From the NCBI GenBank assembly GCA_903861445.1, contig CAIOUK010000260.1, positions 1-10,637 of the forward strand: DNA of 10,637 nucleotides, given 5' to 3'. Shown here piece by piece: positions 1 through 5,853 of this stretch. The translations under genes were made by a program, and so were the position numbers. The notes under the pieces were generated by a model, which saw only the letters and a program-made list of their open reading frames with translations, was not told the origin of the DNA and ran no database searches. The DNA comes from an uncultured Verrucomicrobia subdivision 3 bacterium (GTDB lineage: Bacteria; Verrucomicrobiota; Verrucomicrobiia; Limisphaerales; UBA11358). Every line of letters starts with the position of its first letter. Positions within the stretch are counted from its first letter, which is position 1.

Positions 1-741
1 CTCGAAGGCTGCACCGCGCCGATGCGCGATGAAAACCAGTTGCACGCCGCCGTCGTGGAACTCGTCGCGCTCGACAGCGCGGAAATCAAATACAGCACGG
101 TGCAGAACTGGTATCCCGGCGACGAGAATGGCGTCGGCGGCATCTACAATTTCGTGACCAAGCGCGGTCTTTGCAAGGGCAAAAACTCGCGCATCACATG
201 GACGCAGGTCGAGACCGGCTCGGCCATCACCTGGAAATATCCGAGCTGCATCCTGCTCGGCGACGGCTCGAAAGGGGAATTTTATTCCGTCGCTGTCGTG
301 AACAACATGCAGCAGGCCGACACCGGCACGAAGATGATCCACATCGGCAAGAACACGAAAAGCACCATTGTTTCCAAGGGGATTTCCGCTGGTCGCGGCC
401 AGAACAGCTATCGCGGTCTGGTGGAAATCCGCAAGAGCGCAGAAAACGCGCGCAACTTTTCCCAGTGCGACTCGATGCTCATCGGCGCGAAGTGCGGCGC
501 GCACACGTTTCCCTACATCGAAGTGAAAAACACGACGGCGAGCGTTGAGCACGAAGCCTCGACTTCAAAAATTGGCGAAGACCAGATTTTTTACTGCAAC
601 TCGCGCGGCCTCGAAACGCAGGACGCGGTGAATATGATCGTGAACGGCTTCTGCAAAGAAGTGTTCAAGGAACTGCCGATGGAATTCGCGGTCGAAGCGC
701 AAAAGCTTCTGGGCGTGAGTCTCGAAGGCAGCGTGGGCTGA
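1..741 (+). CDS. sufB: Fe-S cluster assembly scaffold protein SufB, C-terminal part (5' end outside window)
   Basis: The reading frame is open from base 1 and ends at TGA 739-741, giving about 246 residues of a protein usually near 470-490 residues long, so roughly the C-terminal half. The internal ATG at 22 is not the start, because conserved SufB sequence (LEGCTAPM) continues upstream to the window edge. SufB-typical stretches include RDENQLHAAVVELVAL, STVQNWYPGDENGVGG, NFVTKRG, the IGEDQIFYC segment and the C-terminal ELPMEFAVEAQKLLGVSLEG. SufB is the cytoplasmic beta-helix scaffold of the SUF system and normally forms SufBC2D with the SufC ATPase and SufD. Here sufC follows on the same strand but is separated by a GxxExxY cassette starting two bases after this stop codon. 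It is not SufD: the extended RDENQLHAAVVEL and YPGDENGVGG blocks are SufB hallmarks. Confidence 0.97.
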   Translation, partial: LEGCTAPMRDENQLHAAVVELVALDSAEIKYSTVQNWYPGDENGVGGIYNFVTKRGLCKGKNSRITWTQVETGSAITWKYPSCILLGDGSKGEFYSVAVVNNMQQADTGTKMIHIGKNTKSTIVSKGISAGRGQNSYRGLVEIRKSAENARNFSQCDSMLIGAKCGAHTFPYIEVKNTTASVEHEASTSKIGEDQIFYCNSRGLETQDAVNMIVNGFCKEVFKELPMEFAVEAQKLLGVSLEGSVG

Positions 742-742
742 T

Positions 743-777
743 TTTTAGCCACGGATTGAACACGGATGAAACACGGA
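743..777 (+). repeat. Left arm of 35-bp inverted repeat
   Basis: This is a perfect reverse complement of 1156-1190. The arm is itself a degenerate tandem repeat: CACGGA occurs at 750-755, 761-766 and 772-777, an exact 11-base period. It begins two bases after the sufB stop codon and ends two bases before the GxxExxY ATG. Confidence 0.95.
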
Positions 778-779
778 AA

Positions 780-1154
780 ATGGAATCCAAACTCGCACAC
801 GCTGATGTCACCGAGAAAATCATCGGAGCGGCGTATGCAGTTTATGGGGAGCTTGGTTATGGATTTCTTGAGAGTGTTTATCAGAAGGCGATGCAGGTAG
901 AATTGCATCAGGCCGGATTCAAATGTGAAATTGAGTGCGCGATCAAAGTAAAATATCGGAACGTCATCGTCGGTGAATTCCGCGCCGATTTATTTGTGAA
1001 CGATGTCGTCATCGTCGAATTGAAAACAGCAAAGAATTACAACGCGGAAGACGAACCGCAGTTGTTGAATGAACTGAAAGCTACGGGAACAGAAGTTGGT
1101 CTGTTAATCAACTTTGGCCGGACGAAAGTGGAATTCAAAAGAATGGTTTTTTGA
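780..1154 (+). CDS. GxxExxY family protein (PDDEXK_3-like)
   Basis: This is a 124-residue protein of the GxxExxY family, a small PD-(D/E)XK-nuclease-like group whose cellular role is not established. The name-giving motif is G28-F-L-E31-S-V-Y34. A nuclease-like core follows: D70 in RADLFV, then E80-L-K82, and the typical QLLNELKATG block starting at Q94. The full length suits the family. I chose ATG 780. An in-frame TTG at 756 would add eight residues encoded by the repeat arm itself, whereas family members begin close to the TEKIIGAA segment. No Shine-Dalgarno sequence is visible. The gene fills the space between the inverted-repeat arms, between sufB and sufC, and may be co-transcribed with them. 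All expected nuclease-like residues are present, so it does not look decayed. Whether it cuts nucleic acid, and whether it acts on the flanking repeats, is unknown. Confidence 0.92.
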   Translation: MESKLAHADVTEKIIGAAYAVYGELGYGFLESVYQKAMQVELHQAGFKCEIECAIKVKYRNVIVGEFRADLFVNDVVIVELKTAKNYNAEDEPQLLNELKATGTEVGLLINFGRTKVEFKRMVF

Positions 1155-1155
1155 A

Positions 1156-1190
1156 TCCGTGTTTCATCCGTGTTCAATCCGTGGCTAAAA
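1156..1190 (-). repeat. Right arm of 35-bp inverted repeat
   Basis: This is a perfect reverse complement of 743-777, starting one base after the GxxExxY stop codon and ending 13 bases before the sufC ATG. The A/T-rich run after it (1187-1199) forms the sufC leader. Confidence 0.95.
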
Positions 1191-1203
1191 TAAAAATTTG
1201 AAA

Positions 1204-1962
1204 ATGAGCAAGCAACCTATTCTTGAAATCAAAAATCTCCACGCGGGCGTGGAGAACAAACAAATCCTCAAGGGCTTCAGCCTGACCATAAACGCCGGCG
1301 AAGTCCACGCGCTGATGGGCCTGAACGGCTCCGGCAAAAGCACGCTCGCCGCGATTCTCGCCGGCCGCGACGGCTACGAAGTGACCGAAGGCACAGTGAA
1401 TTATCTCGGCAAGGATTTGCTGGAGCTTGATCCCGAAGAACGCGCCCGTGAAGGTGTGTTTCTCGCGTTCCAATATCCGGTGGAGATTCCCGGCGTGAAC
1501 AGCACCTACTTTTTGAAGGCCGCGCTGAACGAAATCCGCAAACACCACGGCTTGCAGGAACTCGACGCGATTGAATTTCTCGCGCTCGTGAAGGACAAAA
1601 TCAAATTGCTCGACCTCAACGAAGATTTGCTCAAGCGCTCGGTCAACGAAGGTTTTTCCGGCGGCGAAAAAAAGCGCGCGGAAATTTTCCAGATGGCCGT
1701 GCTCGAACCCAAGCTCGCGATTCTCGATGAGACGGATTCCGGTCTGGACATTGACGCGCTAAAAATTGTTTCCAGCGGCGTGAATAAATTGCGCCGCGTG
1801 GATTCCGCGCAGCTTGTCATCACGCACTATCAGCGTTTGTTGAACCATATCATTCCTGACTTCGTTCATGTCATGGCGGATGGCCGCATCGTAAAATCCG
1901 GCGGCAAGGAACTCGCGCTGGAGCTCGAAGCGAACGGTTACGAGGCGATTCTCAAAGGCTAA
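1204..1962 (+). CDS. sufC: Fe-S cluster assembly ATPase SufC
   Basis: SufC is the 252-residue cytoplasmic ABC-type ATPase that drives conformational change in the SufB-containing scaffold complex. Visible motifs are Walker A GLNGSGKST (39-47), the Q-loop at Q90 in AFQYP, the ABC signature FSGGEKKR (151-158), Walker B LAILDETDSGLD (171-182) with catalytic E176, and the switch histidine in ITHY (H208). The SufC-specific LDETDSGLDIDAL block separates it from transporter ATPases. Length is normal. ATG 1204 (MSKQPILEIKNL) is preferred to an in-frame TTG at 1198. The leader is A/T-rich with no Shine-Dalgarno sequence. sufB lies upstream but is separated by the GxxExxY cassette. Immediately downstream is a strong intrinsic terminator, and no sufD follows, so SufD must be encoded elsewhere or be absent. 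Confidence 0.97.
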   Translation: MSKQPILEIKNLHAGVENKQILKGFSLTINAGEVHALMGLNGSGKSTLAAILAGRDGYEVTEGTVNYLGKDLLELDPEERAREGVFLAFQYPVEIPGVNSTYFLKAALNEIRKHHGLQELDAIEFLALVKDKIKLLDLNEDLLKRSVNEGFSGGEKKRAEIFQMAVLEPKLAILDETDSGLDIDALKIVSSGVNKLRRVDSAQLVITHYQRLLNHIIPDFVHVMADGRIVKSGGKELALELEANGYEAILKG

Positions 1963-1975
1963 AAATCATTCCTTC

Positions 1976-2010
1976 AGCGGCGTTTCTGCGCGAGCGGAAA
2001 CGCCGTTTTT
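1976..2010 (+). terminator. Intrinsic terminator after sufC
   Basis: A 12-bp stem (1978-1989 with 1994-2005, one G-T wobble) is closed by a GCGA tetraloop (1990-1993, GNRA class) and followed at once by TTTTT (2006-2010) and then ATTTT. The outer bases 1976-1977 can pair with the start of the T run. It lies 15 bases after the sufC stop, so it ends the suf transcript. Confidence 0.9.
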
Positions 2011-2049
2011 ATTTTACGACGGGTTGCGATGGAATTTTCCAGAAGCGTT

Positions 2050-2058
2050 TGCTAAACT
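2050..2058 (+). promoter_or_regulatory. Possible extended -10 element (TGCTAAACT)
   Basis: TG-N-TAAACT matches an extended -10 pattern, with four of six bases agreeing with TATAAT, and lies between the suf terminator and the hypothetical gene. No convincing -35 box stands upstream. A start site seven bases after the hexamer would fall on or very near the ATG at 2065. This is weak, pattern-only evidence. Confidence 0.2.
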
Positions 2059-2064
2059 TCGGTT

Positions 2065-2547
2065 ATGAATTTGACCGATGAACAACGGCAGCAGGTCGCT
2101 ACTTGGATTGCGGCTGGCGCAAAACTTTCGGAAGTGCAGAGCCGGCTTGCGGCGGAATTCGGCATCAAGCTGACTTACATGGAAGCGCGCTTCCTGGTGG
2201 ATGACCTGAAGCTCACGCCGAAAGATCCGGAACCGCCGAAAGTTGTTGAGCCGGTCGCGCCGGTCAAACCAGCCGCCGCCGCACCGGTGGCTGGAGCCAT
2301 TCCCGCAACCGACGAAGTTTTGCCGCCCGCGAGCAAGGTTTCCGTGAGCGTGGACCAAATCACCAAGCCCGGCACAGTCATCAGCGGCAAGGTGAGTTTC
2401 AGCGACGGCCAGACCGCCGACTGGTATCTCGATCAGGCCGGTCGCCTCGGCGTGGTGCCGAAACAGCAAGGTTACAAACCATCCGCCGCCGACGTGCAGC
2501 AGTTCCAACTCGCGCTGCAACAAGAAGTCGCCAAGCTGGGTTATTAA
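2065..2547 (+). CDS. Conserved hypothetical protein, helical N-domain, Pro/Ala linker, small C-domain
   Basis: A 160-residue protein of unknown function with a clear three-part layout. Residues 1-50 look helical (MNLTDEQRQQVATWIAAGAK, then EVQSRLAAEFGIKLTYMEAR) and resemble a small helical or winged-helix-like bundle. Residues 52-90 are a Pro/Ala/Val-rich flexible linker. Residues 91-135 form a compact probably beta-rich piece (VISGKVSFSDGQTADWYLD). Residues 140-158 form a final amphipathic helix. No signal peptide or membrane segment is seen, so it is probably cytoplasmic. I recall similar hypothetical proteins in verrucomicrobia but no assigned function. It stands alone: a terminator lies upstream and an inverted repeat downstream. 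No Shine-Dalgarno sequence precedes ATG 2065. GC-rich third positions agree with its being a real gene. Confidence 0.85.
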   Translation: MNLTDEQRQQVATWIAAGAKLSEVQSRLAAEFGIKLTYMEARFLVDDLKLTPKDPEPPKVVEPVAPVKPAAAAPVAGAIPATDEVLPPASKVSVSVDQITKPGTVISGKVSFSDGQTADWYLDQAGRLGVVPKQQGYKPSAADVQQFQLALQQEVAKLGY

Positions 2548-2555
2548 AGAATTGG

Positions 2556-2637
2556 AACCACGAAAGGCACGAACTACACGAACAAACTCGTCGCGTCTGT
2601 TATCTGGTTTTTCGTGTGGTTCGTGCCTTTCGTGGTT
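2556..2637. repeat. Gene-less inverted repeat built of CACGAA units
   Basis: Arms 2556-2582 and 2611-2637 are reverse complements over 27 bases with one mismatch, separated by a 28-base loop. Each arm is a threefold tandem repeat: CACGAA occurs at 2559-2564, 2568-2573 and 2577-2582, an exact 9-base period. It fills most of the gap between the hypothetical gene and lpxK. As RNA it would form a long hairpin on either strand. Only a short A/T stretch follows, so it is not a classic intrinsic terminator, although it could attenuate transcription or stabilise a 3' end. It resembles the dispersed repeat type that also flanks GxxExxY genes, here without any gene inside. Confidence 0.9.
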
Positions 2638-2691
2638 AAATCTGCGGCTTCGCCTTGCCGCCATTGCACGCACTTGGCACATTAGTCCGTG

Positions 2692-3864
2692 ATGCGCGAA
2701 AATTTCCGGGCCTGGGCCGAAACTCTGGAAACCTTCTTTCTCGAAGTTGTTTTCGAGGAACGCCATGATTTCAAGGCCAAAGCCACCCGCGCCGTTCTGT
2801 TCGGCGGTTCAAAAGTTTTCACGGTCGCCGTCAAAATCCGCCGCTGGCTTTACAACTGGCGTATTCTGCGCGACAAGACGCTTGGCGTGCAGGTCATCGC
2901 CATCGGCAACCTCACCGTCGGCGGCACCGGCAAGACGCCCGTCGTGGAAAAATTTGCGCGTGAACTCCAGAACGCCGGCCGCAAAGTCGCCATCCTTTCG
3001 CGTGGCTATCGTTCCAAGCCGGTGCCCATCCACACCAAGTTCCTCAACAAAATTCTGCTGCGCGAGGATCACACACCGCCGCGCATTGTGTCCGACGGCA
3101 AATCGTTGTTGCTCGATTCCGAGCTGGCCGGCGACGAACCTTACATGCTCGCGTCCAATTTGAAAGATGTCGTCGTGCTCGTGGACAAAGACCGCGTGAA
3201 GAGCGGGCGTTATGCGATTGAAAAATTTGGCTGCGACACGCTGCTGCTCGACGACGGTTTTCAATACTGGGATTTGCGCGGCCGGCGGCACGATGTCGTT
3301 TTGATTGACCGCCAGCAGCCGTTTGGCAACGAGCATCTGCTCCCGCGCGGCACGCTGCGCGAGCCGCCATCGCACCTCGCGCGGGCCCACACGATTTTCA
3401 TCACCAAGAGCGACGGTAAAACGGCGGAACTCCGCGAGCGTATCGCCAAATTAAATTCCACTGCCGCCATCATCGAATGTGTCCACCAGCCGCTGTATTT
3501 CGAGGATGTTTTTACCGGCGAACGCAAAGGTCTGGATTTGCTCACCGGTAAAAAAGTCGCGTCGTTGAGCGGCATCGCGCAGCCGGAAAGTTTCGAGCAA
3601 AGCCTCGTCAAACTCGGCGGCGAACTCGTCTATTCCAAGCGCTTTGCCGATCATCATCGTTTCACGCAGCAGGAAATCCTGAACACTATCAACCGCGCCA
3701 AGAAACGTCAGGCTGAGATCATTGTCACCACGCAAAAAGACGCCGTGCGGTTTCCGAAAATTGATCGGCGCGACCTGTCGTTCTATTTCATGCGCGTGGA
3801 AATAAAAATCGTTGCCGGCGCAAACGACTTTCAGGACTGCGTCAGCAAAATCTGTTTCCGCTGA
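2692..3864 (+). CDS. lpxK: Tetraacyldisaccharide 4'-kinase LpxK
   Basis: LpxK phosphorylates the 4' position of the lipid A disaccharide precursor at the inner face of the inner membrane. The protein has 390 residues from ATG 2692; GTG 2689, directly before it, would add one residue. Visible family blocks are IGNLTVGGTGKTPVVEKF with the P-loop GGTGKT at 77-82, SRGYRSK, GDEPYML, VVVLVDKDR, LLLDDGFQYWDL, LLPRGTLREP, FITKSD, SGIAQPESF, ADHHRFT and TTQKDAVRF. The roughly 75 residues before the P-loop exceed the roughly 50 in E. coli LpxK. They contain an amphipathic or hydrophobic N-terminus (FFLEVVF, RAVLFGGSKVFTVAV) suitable for membrane association. It is the first gene of a lpxK-lpxL-waaF operon and overlaps lpxL by one base (TGATG). 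No Shine-Dalgarno sequence is seen. Confidence 0.96.
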   Translation: MRENFRAWAETLETFFLEVVFEERHDFKAKATRAVLFGGSKVFTVAVKIRRWLYNWRILRDKTLGVQVIAIGNLTVGGTGKTPVVEKFARELQNAGRKVAILSRGYRSKPVPIHTKFLNKILLREDHTPPRIVSDGKSLLLDSELAGDEPYMLASNLKDVVVLVDKDRVKSGRYAIEKFGCDTLLLDDGFQYWDLRGRRHDVVLIDRQQPFGNEHLLPRGTLREPPSHLARAHTIFITKSDGKTAELRERIAKLNSTAAIIECVHQPLYFEDVFTGERKGLDLLTGKKVASLSGIAQPESFEQSLVKLGGELVYSKRFADHHRFTQQEILNTINRAKKRQAEIIVTTQKDAVRFPKIDRRDLSFYFMRVEIKIVAGANDFQDCVSKICFR

Positions 3865-4733
3865 TGAACACGCTGCTTTACCTCCTTGCCCGCGGCCTCG
3901 TGGCGGTCATTCAGCTTTTTTCGCTGCCGGCCGTCGCGCGGCTCGGCCGGTTTTTCGGCCAGCTTGCGTTCCGGCTCGACGCGCGGCATCGGTGCGTGGT
4001 GCTGGAAAATCTGACGCGCTGTTTTGGCCGGGAAAAATCGCCGGCGGAAATCTTCGAACTTGCGCGGGAAAACTTTGGCCGCATCGGCGAAAATTATCTC
4101 TGCGCCATTAAAACCTCGGCCATGACGGCGGCGGAATTAAAATCGCACGTTGAATTCACCGGCATTGAACGGCTCCCACAAAAATCCGGCGACGCCCTCT
4201 TGCGCAACGTCGTTGTAGCCATCGGCCATTTTGGCAACTTTGAACTCTACGCGCGGTTTCACGATGTCCGCCCGGATTACCAATGCGCCACCACCTATCG
4301 CGCGCTCAACCAGCCCGCGCTCAACCGGCTGATGCAGGATTTGCGCGGCACAAGCGGCTGCCAATATTTTGAGCGCCGCGCCGACGGTCCGCTGCTGCGC
4401 GCCGCGATGAATGAAGGCGGCGTCATCCTTGGCCTGCTCGCCGACCAAAGTTCCAAGGGCTTGCGCGCGCCGTTTCTCGGCCACGATTGCAACACCGGCC
4501 TCGCGCCCGCCGTGCTGGCGTTGCGTTACGAGGCCGATTTGTATTCCGCCATTTGCTATCGCGTGGCTCCGGCGCAGTGGCGGTTGGAGCTTGGTGAAAA
4601 AATTCCGACGCACGCGGACGGGCATCCGCGTCCGACCGAAGCCATCATGCGCGACGTGAATCTGGCGTTGGAAGCGGCGGTTCGCCGCGATCCGGCGAAC
4701 TGGTTCTGGGTGCATCGTCGCTGGAAGAATTAA
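3864..4733 (+). CDS. lpxL: Lipid A biosynthesis (Kdo)2-lipid IVA acyltransferase, LpxL/HtrB family
   Basis: A 289-residue late acyltransferase that adds a secondary acyl chain to lipid A. An N-terminal hydrophobic anchor (about residues 3-25) is followed by the HxxxxE catalytic motif in GHFGNFE (H122, E127), a region ending in ARFHDVRPDY, the YRALNQPALNRL segment and the conserved LLADQSSKG block. A C-terminal PANWFWVHRRWK ending is typical of the family. Length is slightly short compared with E. coli LpxL/LpxM (about 300-325 residues). Start ATG 3864 overlaps the lpxK stop, implying translational coupling. Sequence alone does not tell LpxL from LpxM or which acyl chain is used, so the symbol means the family. 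waaF starts one base after the stop codon. Confidence 0.93.
   Translation: MNTLLYLLARGLVAVIQLFSLPAVARLGRFFGQLAFRLDARHRCVVLENLTRCFGREKSPAEIFELARENFGRIGENYLCAIKTSAMTAAELKSHVEFTGIERLPQKSGDALLRNVVVAIGHFGNFELYARFHDVRPDYQCATTYRALNQPALNRLMQDLRGTSGCQYFERRADGPLLRAAMNEGGVILGLLADQSSKGLRAPFLGHDCNTGLAPAVLALRYEADLYSAICYRVAPAQWRLELGEKIPTHADGHPRPTEAIMRDVNLALEAAVRRDPANWFWVHRRWKN
4723..4727 (+). promoter_or_regulatory. Ribosome binding site of waaF (GGAAG)
   Basis: GGAAG lies seven bases before ATG 4735, within the last codons of lpxL. It is one of only two recognisable Shine-Dalgarno-like sites in the window and supports the chosen waaF start. Confidence 0.5.
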
Positions 4734-4734
4734 G

Positions 4735-5853
4735 ATGAGCGTCCACTTCCAACCCTCGCCCCGCCGCATTCTGGTGCGCGGCGTGAACTGGCTCGGCGAC
4801 GCCGTGATGACCACGCCCGCACTGTTGCGACTGCGTGAAAAATTTCCTGCCGCGCACATCGCACTGCTTTGCCCGGAAAAACTGGTGGATTTGTGGCGGC
4901 ACCATCCGGCGGTGGATGAAACGATTTCGTTCGCTGCCGGCGAAGGGGTTTTCGCCATTGGCAAAAAACTGCGTGCCGGAAATTTTGACCTCGCCGTCGT
5001 ATTGCCGAACTCGCCGCGCTCGGCGCTGGAGGTTTTTTTCGCCAACATTCCGCAACGTCTCGGTTATGCGCGCCCGTGGCGGAATTTTTTCCTGACACAA
5101 GCGGTTGGTGCGCGCGCCGAAGCCGTAAAAATGCGCAAGCGGACAGTGGCGGAAATTCAAAGACTCGTCGCGCAGAATCCAGAATCCAGAATCCAGAATC
5201 CAGAAATCGAAAACTCCGCGCACCAGATTTTTGAATATCTGCAATTGACCGCCACGCTGGGCGCGAGTCCGGAGCCGCTCGCACCGCAACTGGCGGTGAC
5301 GCCGGAGGAAATCACGGCAGCGTTGAAAAAATTTGGACTGGAGAAAACTGCCGCGCCCATTTTCGGCCTGAATCCCGGTGCGGAATACGGCCCGGCGAAG
5401 CGCTGGCCGGTGGAAAATTTTATCGCCGCCGCCAAAAAAATTCAGTCGCGCACGAATTGCACCTGGCTTTTGTTCGGAGGCAAAAGCGACATGGCGATTA
5501 CCAACCAAATCGCATCCCAACTTCCAACTTCCAACTCCCATTTGCTAAATCTCGCCGGCCAAACCTCGCTGCGCGAGTTGATGGCGTTGCTCAAACTCTG
5601 CCGCGTGCTTTTGACCAACGATACCGGCCCGATGCACGTTGCCGCTGCGCTGGGCACGCCGGTGGTGGTGCCGTTCGGCAGCACGTCGCCGGAATTGACC
5701 GGCCCGGGTTTGCCCGGCGATGCCCGCCATCGGCTTTTGAAATCAGCCGCGCCGTGTTCGCCGTGTTTTCTCCGTGAATGCCCGATTGATTTTCGGTGTA
5801 TGAATGGAATTAAGGTGGAAACCGTGGTGGCGGCTGTGCTGTCCGTTGTCTGA
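4735..5853 (+). CDS. waaF: Lipopolysaccharide heptosyltransferase II (glycosyltransferase family 9)
   Basis: A 372-residue GT-B-fold, family 9 glycosyltransferase that adds L-glycero-D-manno-heptose from ADP-heptose to the LPS inner core on the cytoplasmic face. The N-terminal acceptor domain begins RRILVRGVNWLGDAVMTTPA, with the conserved G21-D22. The C-terminal nucleotide-sugar domain has GLNPGAEYGPAKRWP, LAGQTSLRELMALL and TNDTGPMHVAAALGTPVVV with D296 and H301. A Cys-rich tail, CSPCFLRECPIDFRCM, is a common C-terminal mark of heptosyltransferase-II-like proteins. The wording points to WaaF rather than WaaC or WaaQ, but acceptor specificity is inferred. It is the last gene of lpxK-lpxL-waaF, one base after lpxL. 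Oddity: two 7-base microsatellites lie in the coding sequence, at residues about 147-157 and 261-269, without breaking the frame. Confidence 0.93.
   Translation: MSVHFQPSPRRILVRGVNWLGDAVMTTPALLRLREKFPAAHIALLCPEKLVDLWRHHPAVDETISFAAGEGVFAIGKKLRAGNFDLAVVLPNSPRSALEVFFANIPQRLGYARPWRNFFLTQAVGARAEAVKMRKRTVAEIQRLVAQNPESRIQNPEIENSAHQIFEYLQLTATLGASPEPLAPQLAVTPEEITAALKKFGLEKTAAPIFGLNPGAEYGPAKRWPVENFIAAAKKIQSRTNCTWLLFGGKSDMAITNQIASQLPTSNSHLLNLAGQTSLRELMALLKLCRVLLTNDTGPMHVAAALGTPVVVPFGSTSPELTGPGLPGDARHRLLKSAAPCSPCFLRECPIDFRCMNGIKVETVVAAVLSVV
5173..5205 (+). repeat. Heptanucleotide microsatellite (CAGAATC)n inside waaF
   Basis: Four exact copies of CAGAATC (5173-5200) plus five bases of a fifth. Because 7 is not a multiple of 3, the frame cycles through the unit and is read as QNPESRIQNPE, a low-complexity polar insertion just before the interdomain part of the protein. 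Gain or loss of one unit would shift the waaF frame. Confidence 0.95.
5517..5540 (+). repeat. Heptanucleotide microsatellite (CCAACTT)n inside waaF
   Basis: Two exact copies of CCAACTT (5517-5530), a third with one change (5531-5537) and the start of a fourth. It is read as QLPTSNSH between the DMAITNQIAS helix and the LLNLAGQTSL block, where a surface loop is expected. It is a different unit from the repeat at 5173 but has the same 7-base period. Confidence 0.8.

Larger units (their letters stand above)
743..1190. mobile_element. GxxExxY gene cassette bounded by perfect 35-bp inverted repeat
   Basis: Arms 743-777 and 1156-1190 are exact reverse complements over 35 bases. They enclose only the GxxExxY gene, whose ATG lies 2 bases inside the left arm and whose stop lies 1 base before the right arm. 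The block sits between sufB and sufC, two genes normally adjacent, and is more AT-rich than both: the 60-base block at 841 counts 26 G+C against 36 in the block at 1261. GxxExxY genes flanked by CACGGA-type repeats recur, to my knowledge, in planctomycete and verrucomicrobial genomes. There is no transposase and no obvious target-site duplication, so mobility is inferred from structure and position only. Confidence 0.5.

Noticed and set aside
756..779. TTG start that would extend the GxxExxY protein by eight residues
   Set aside because: The extra residues would be encoded entirely by the repeat arm, and family members start near the TEKIIGAA segment. ATG 780 is better.
742..1203. Target-site duplication flanking the GxxExxY cassette
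   Set aside because: Bases just outside the arms (CTGAT on the left, TAAAA on the right) do not match. No duplication can be claimed.
2014..2766. 250-codon minus-strand open frame across the hypothetical gene and the repeat
   Set aside because: It is a shadow of the GC-rich plus-strand gene. Part of it (HERHEPHE) is just the translated inverted repeat.
5173..5540. CRISPR-like array from the repeated short units in waaF
   Set aside because: The units are 7 bases long, directly abutting, without spacers and inside an intact coding frame. They are microsatellites.
4137..5541. Two long minus-strand open frames (about 300 codons each) opposite lpxL and waaF
   Set aside because: They are antisense shadows of clearly recognised genes. 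The protein text is low-complexity and Arg-rich, with no family resemblance.
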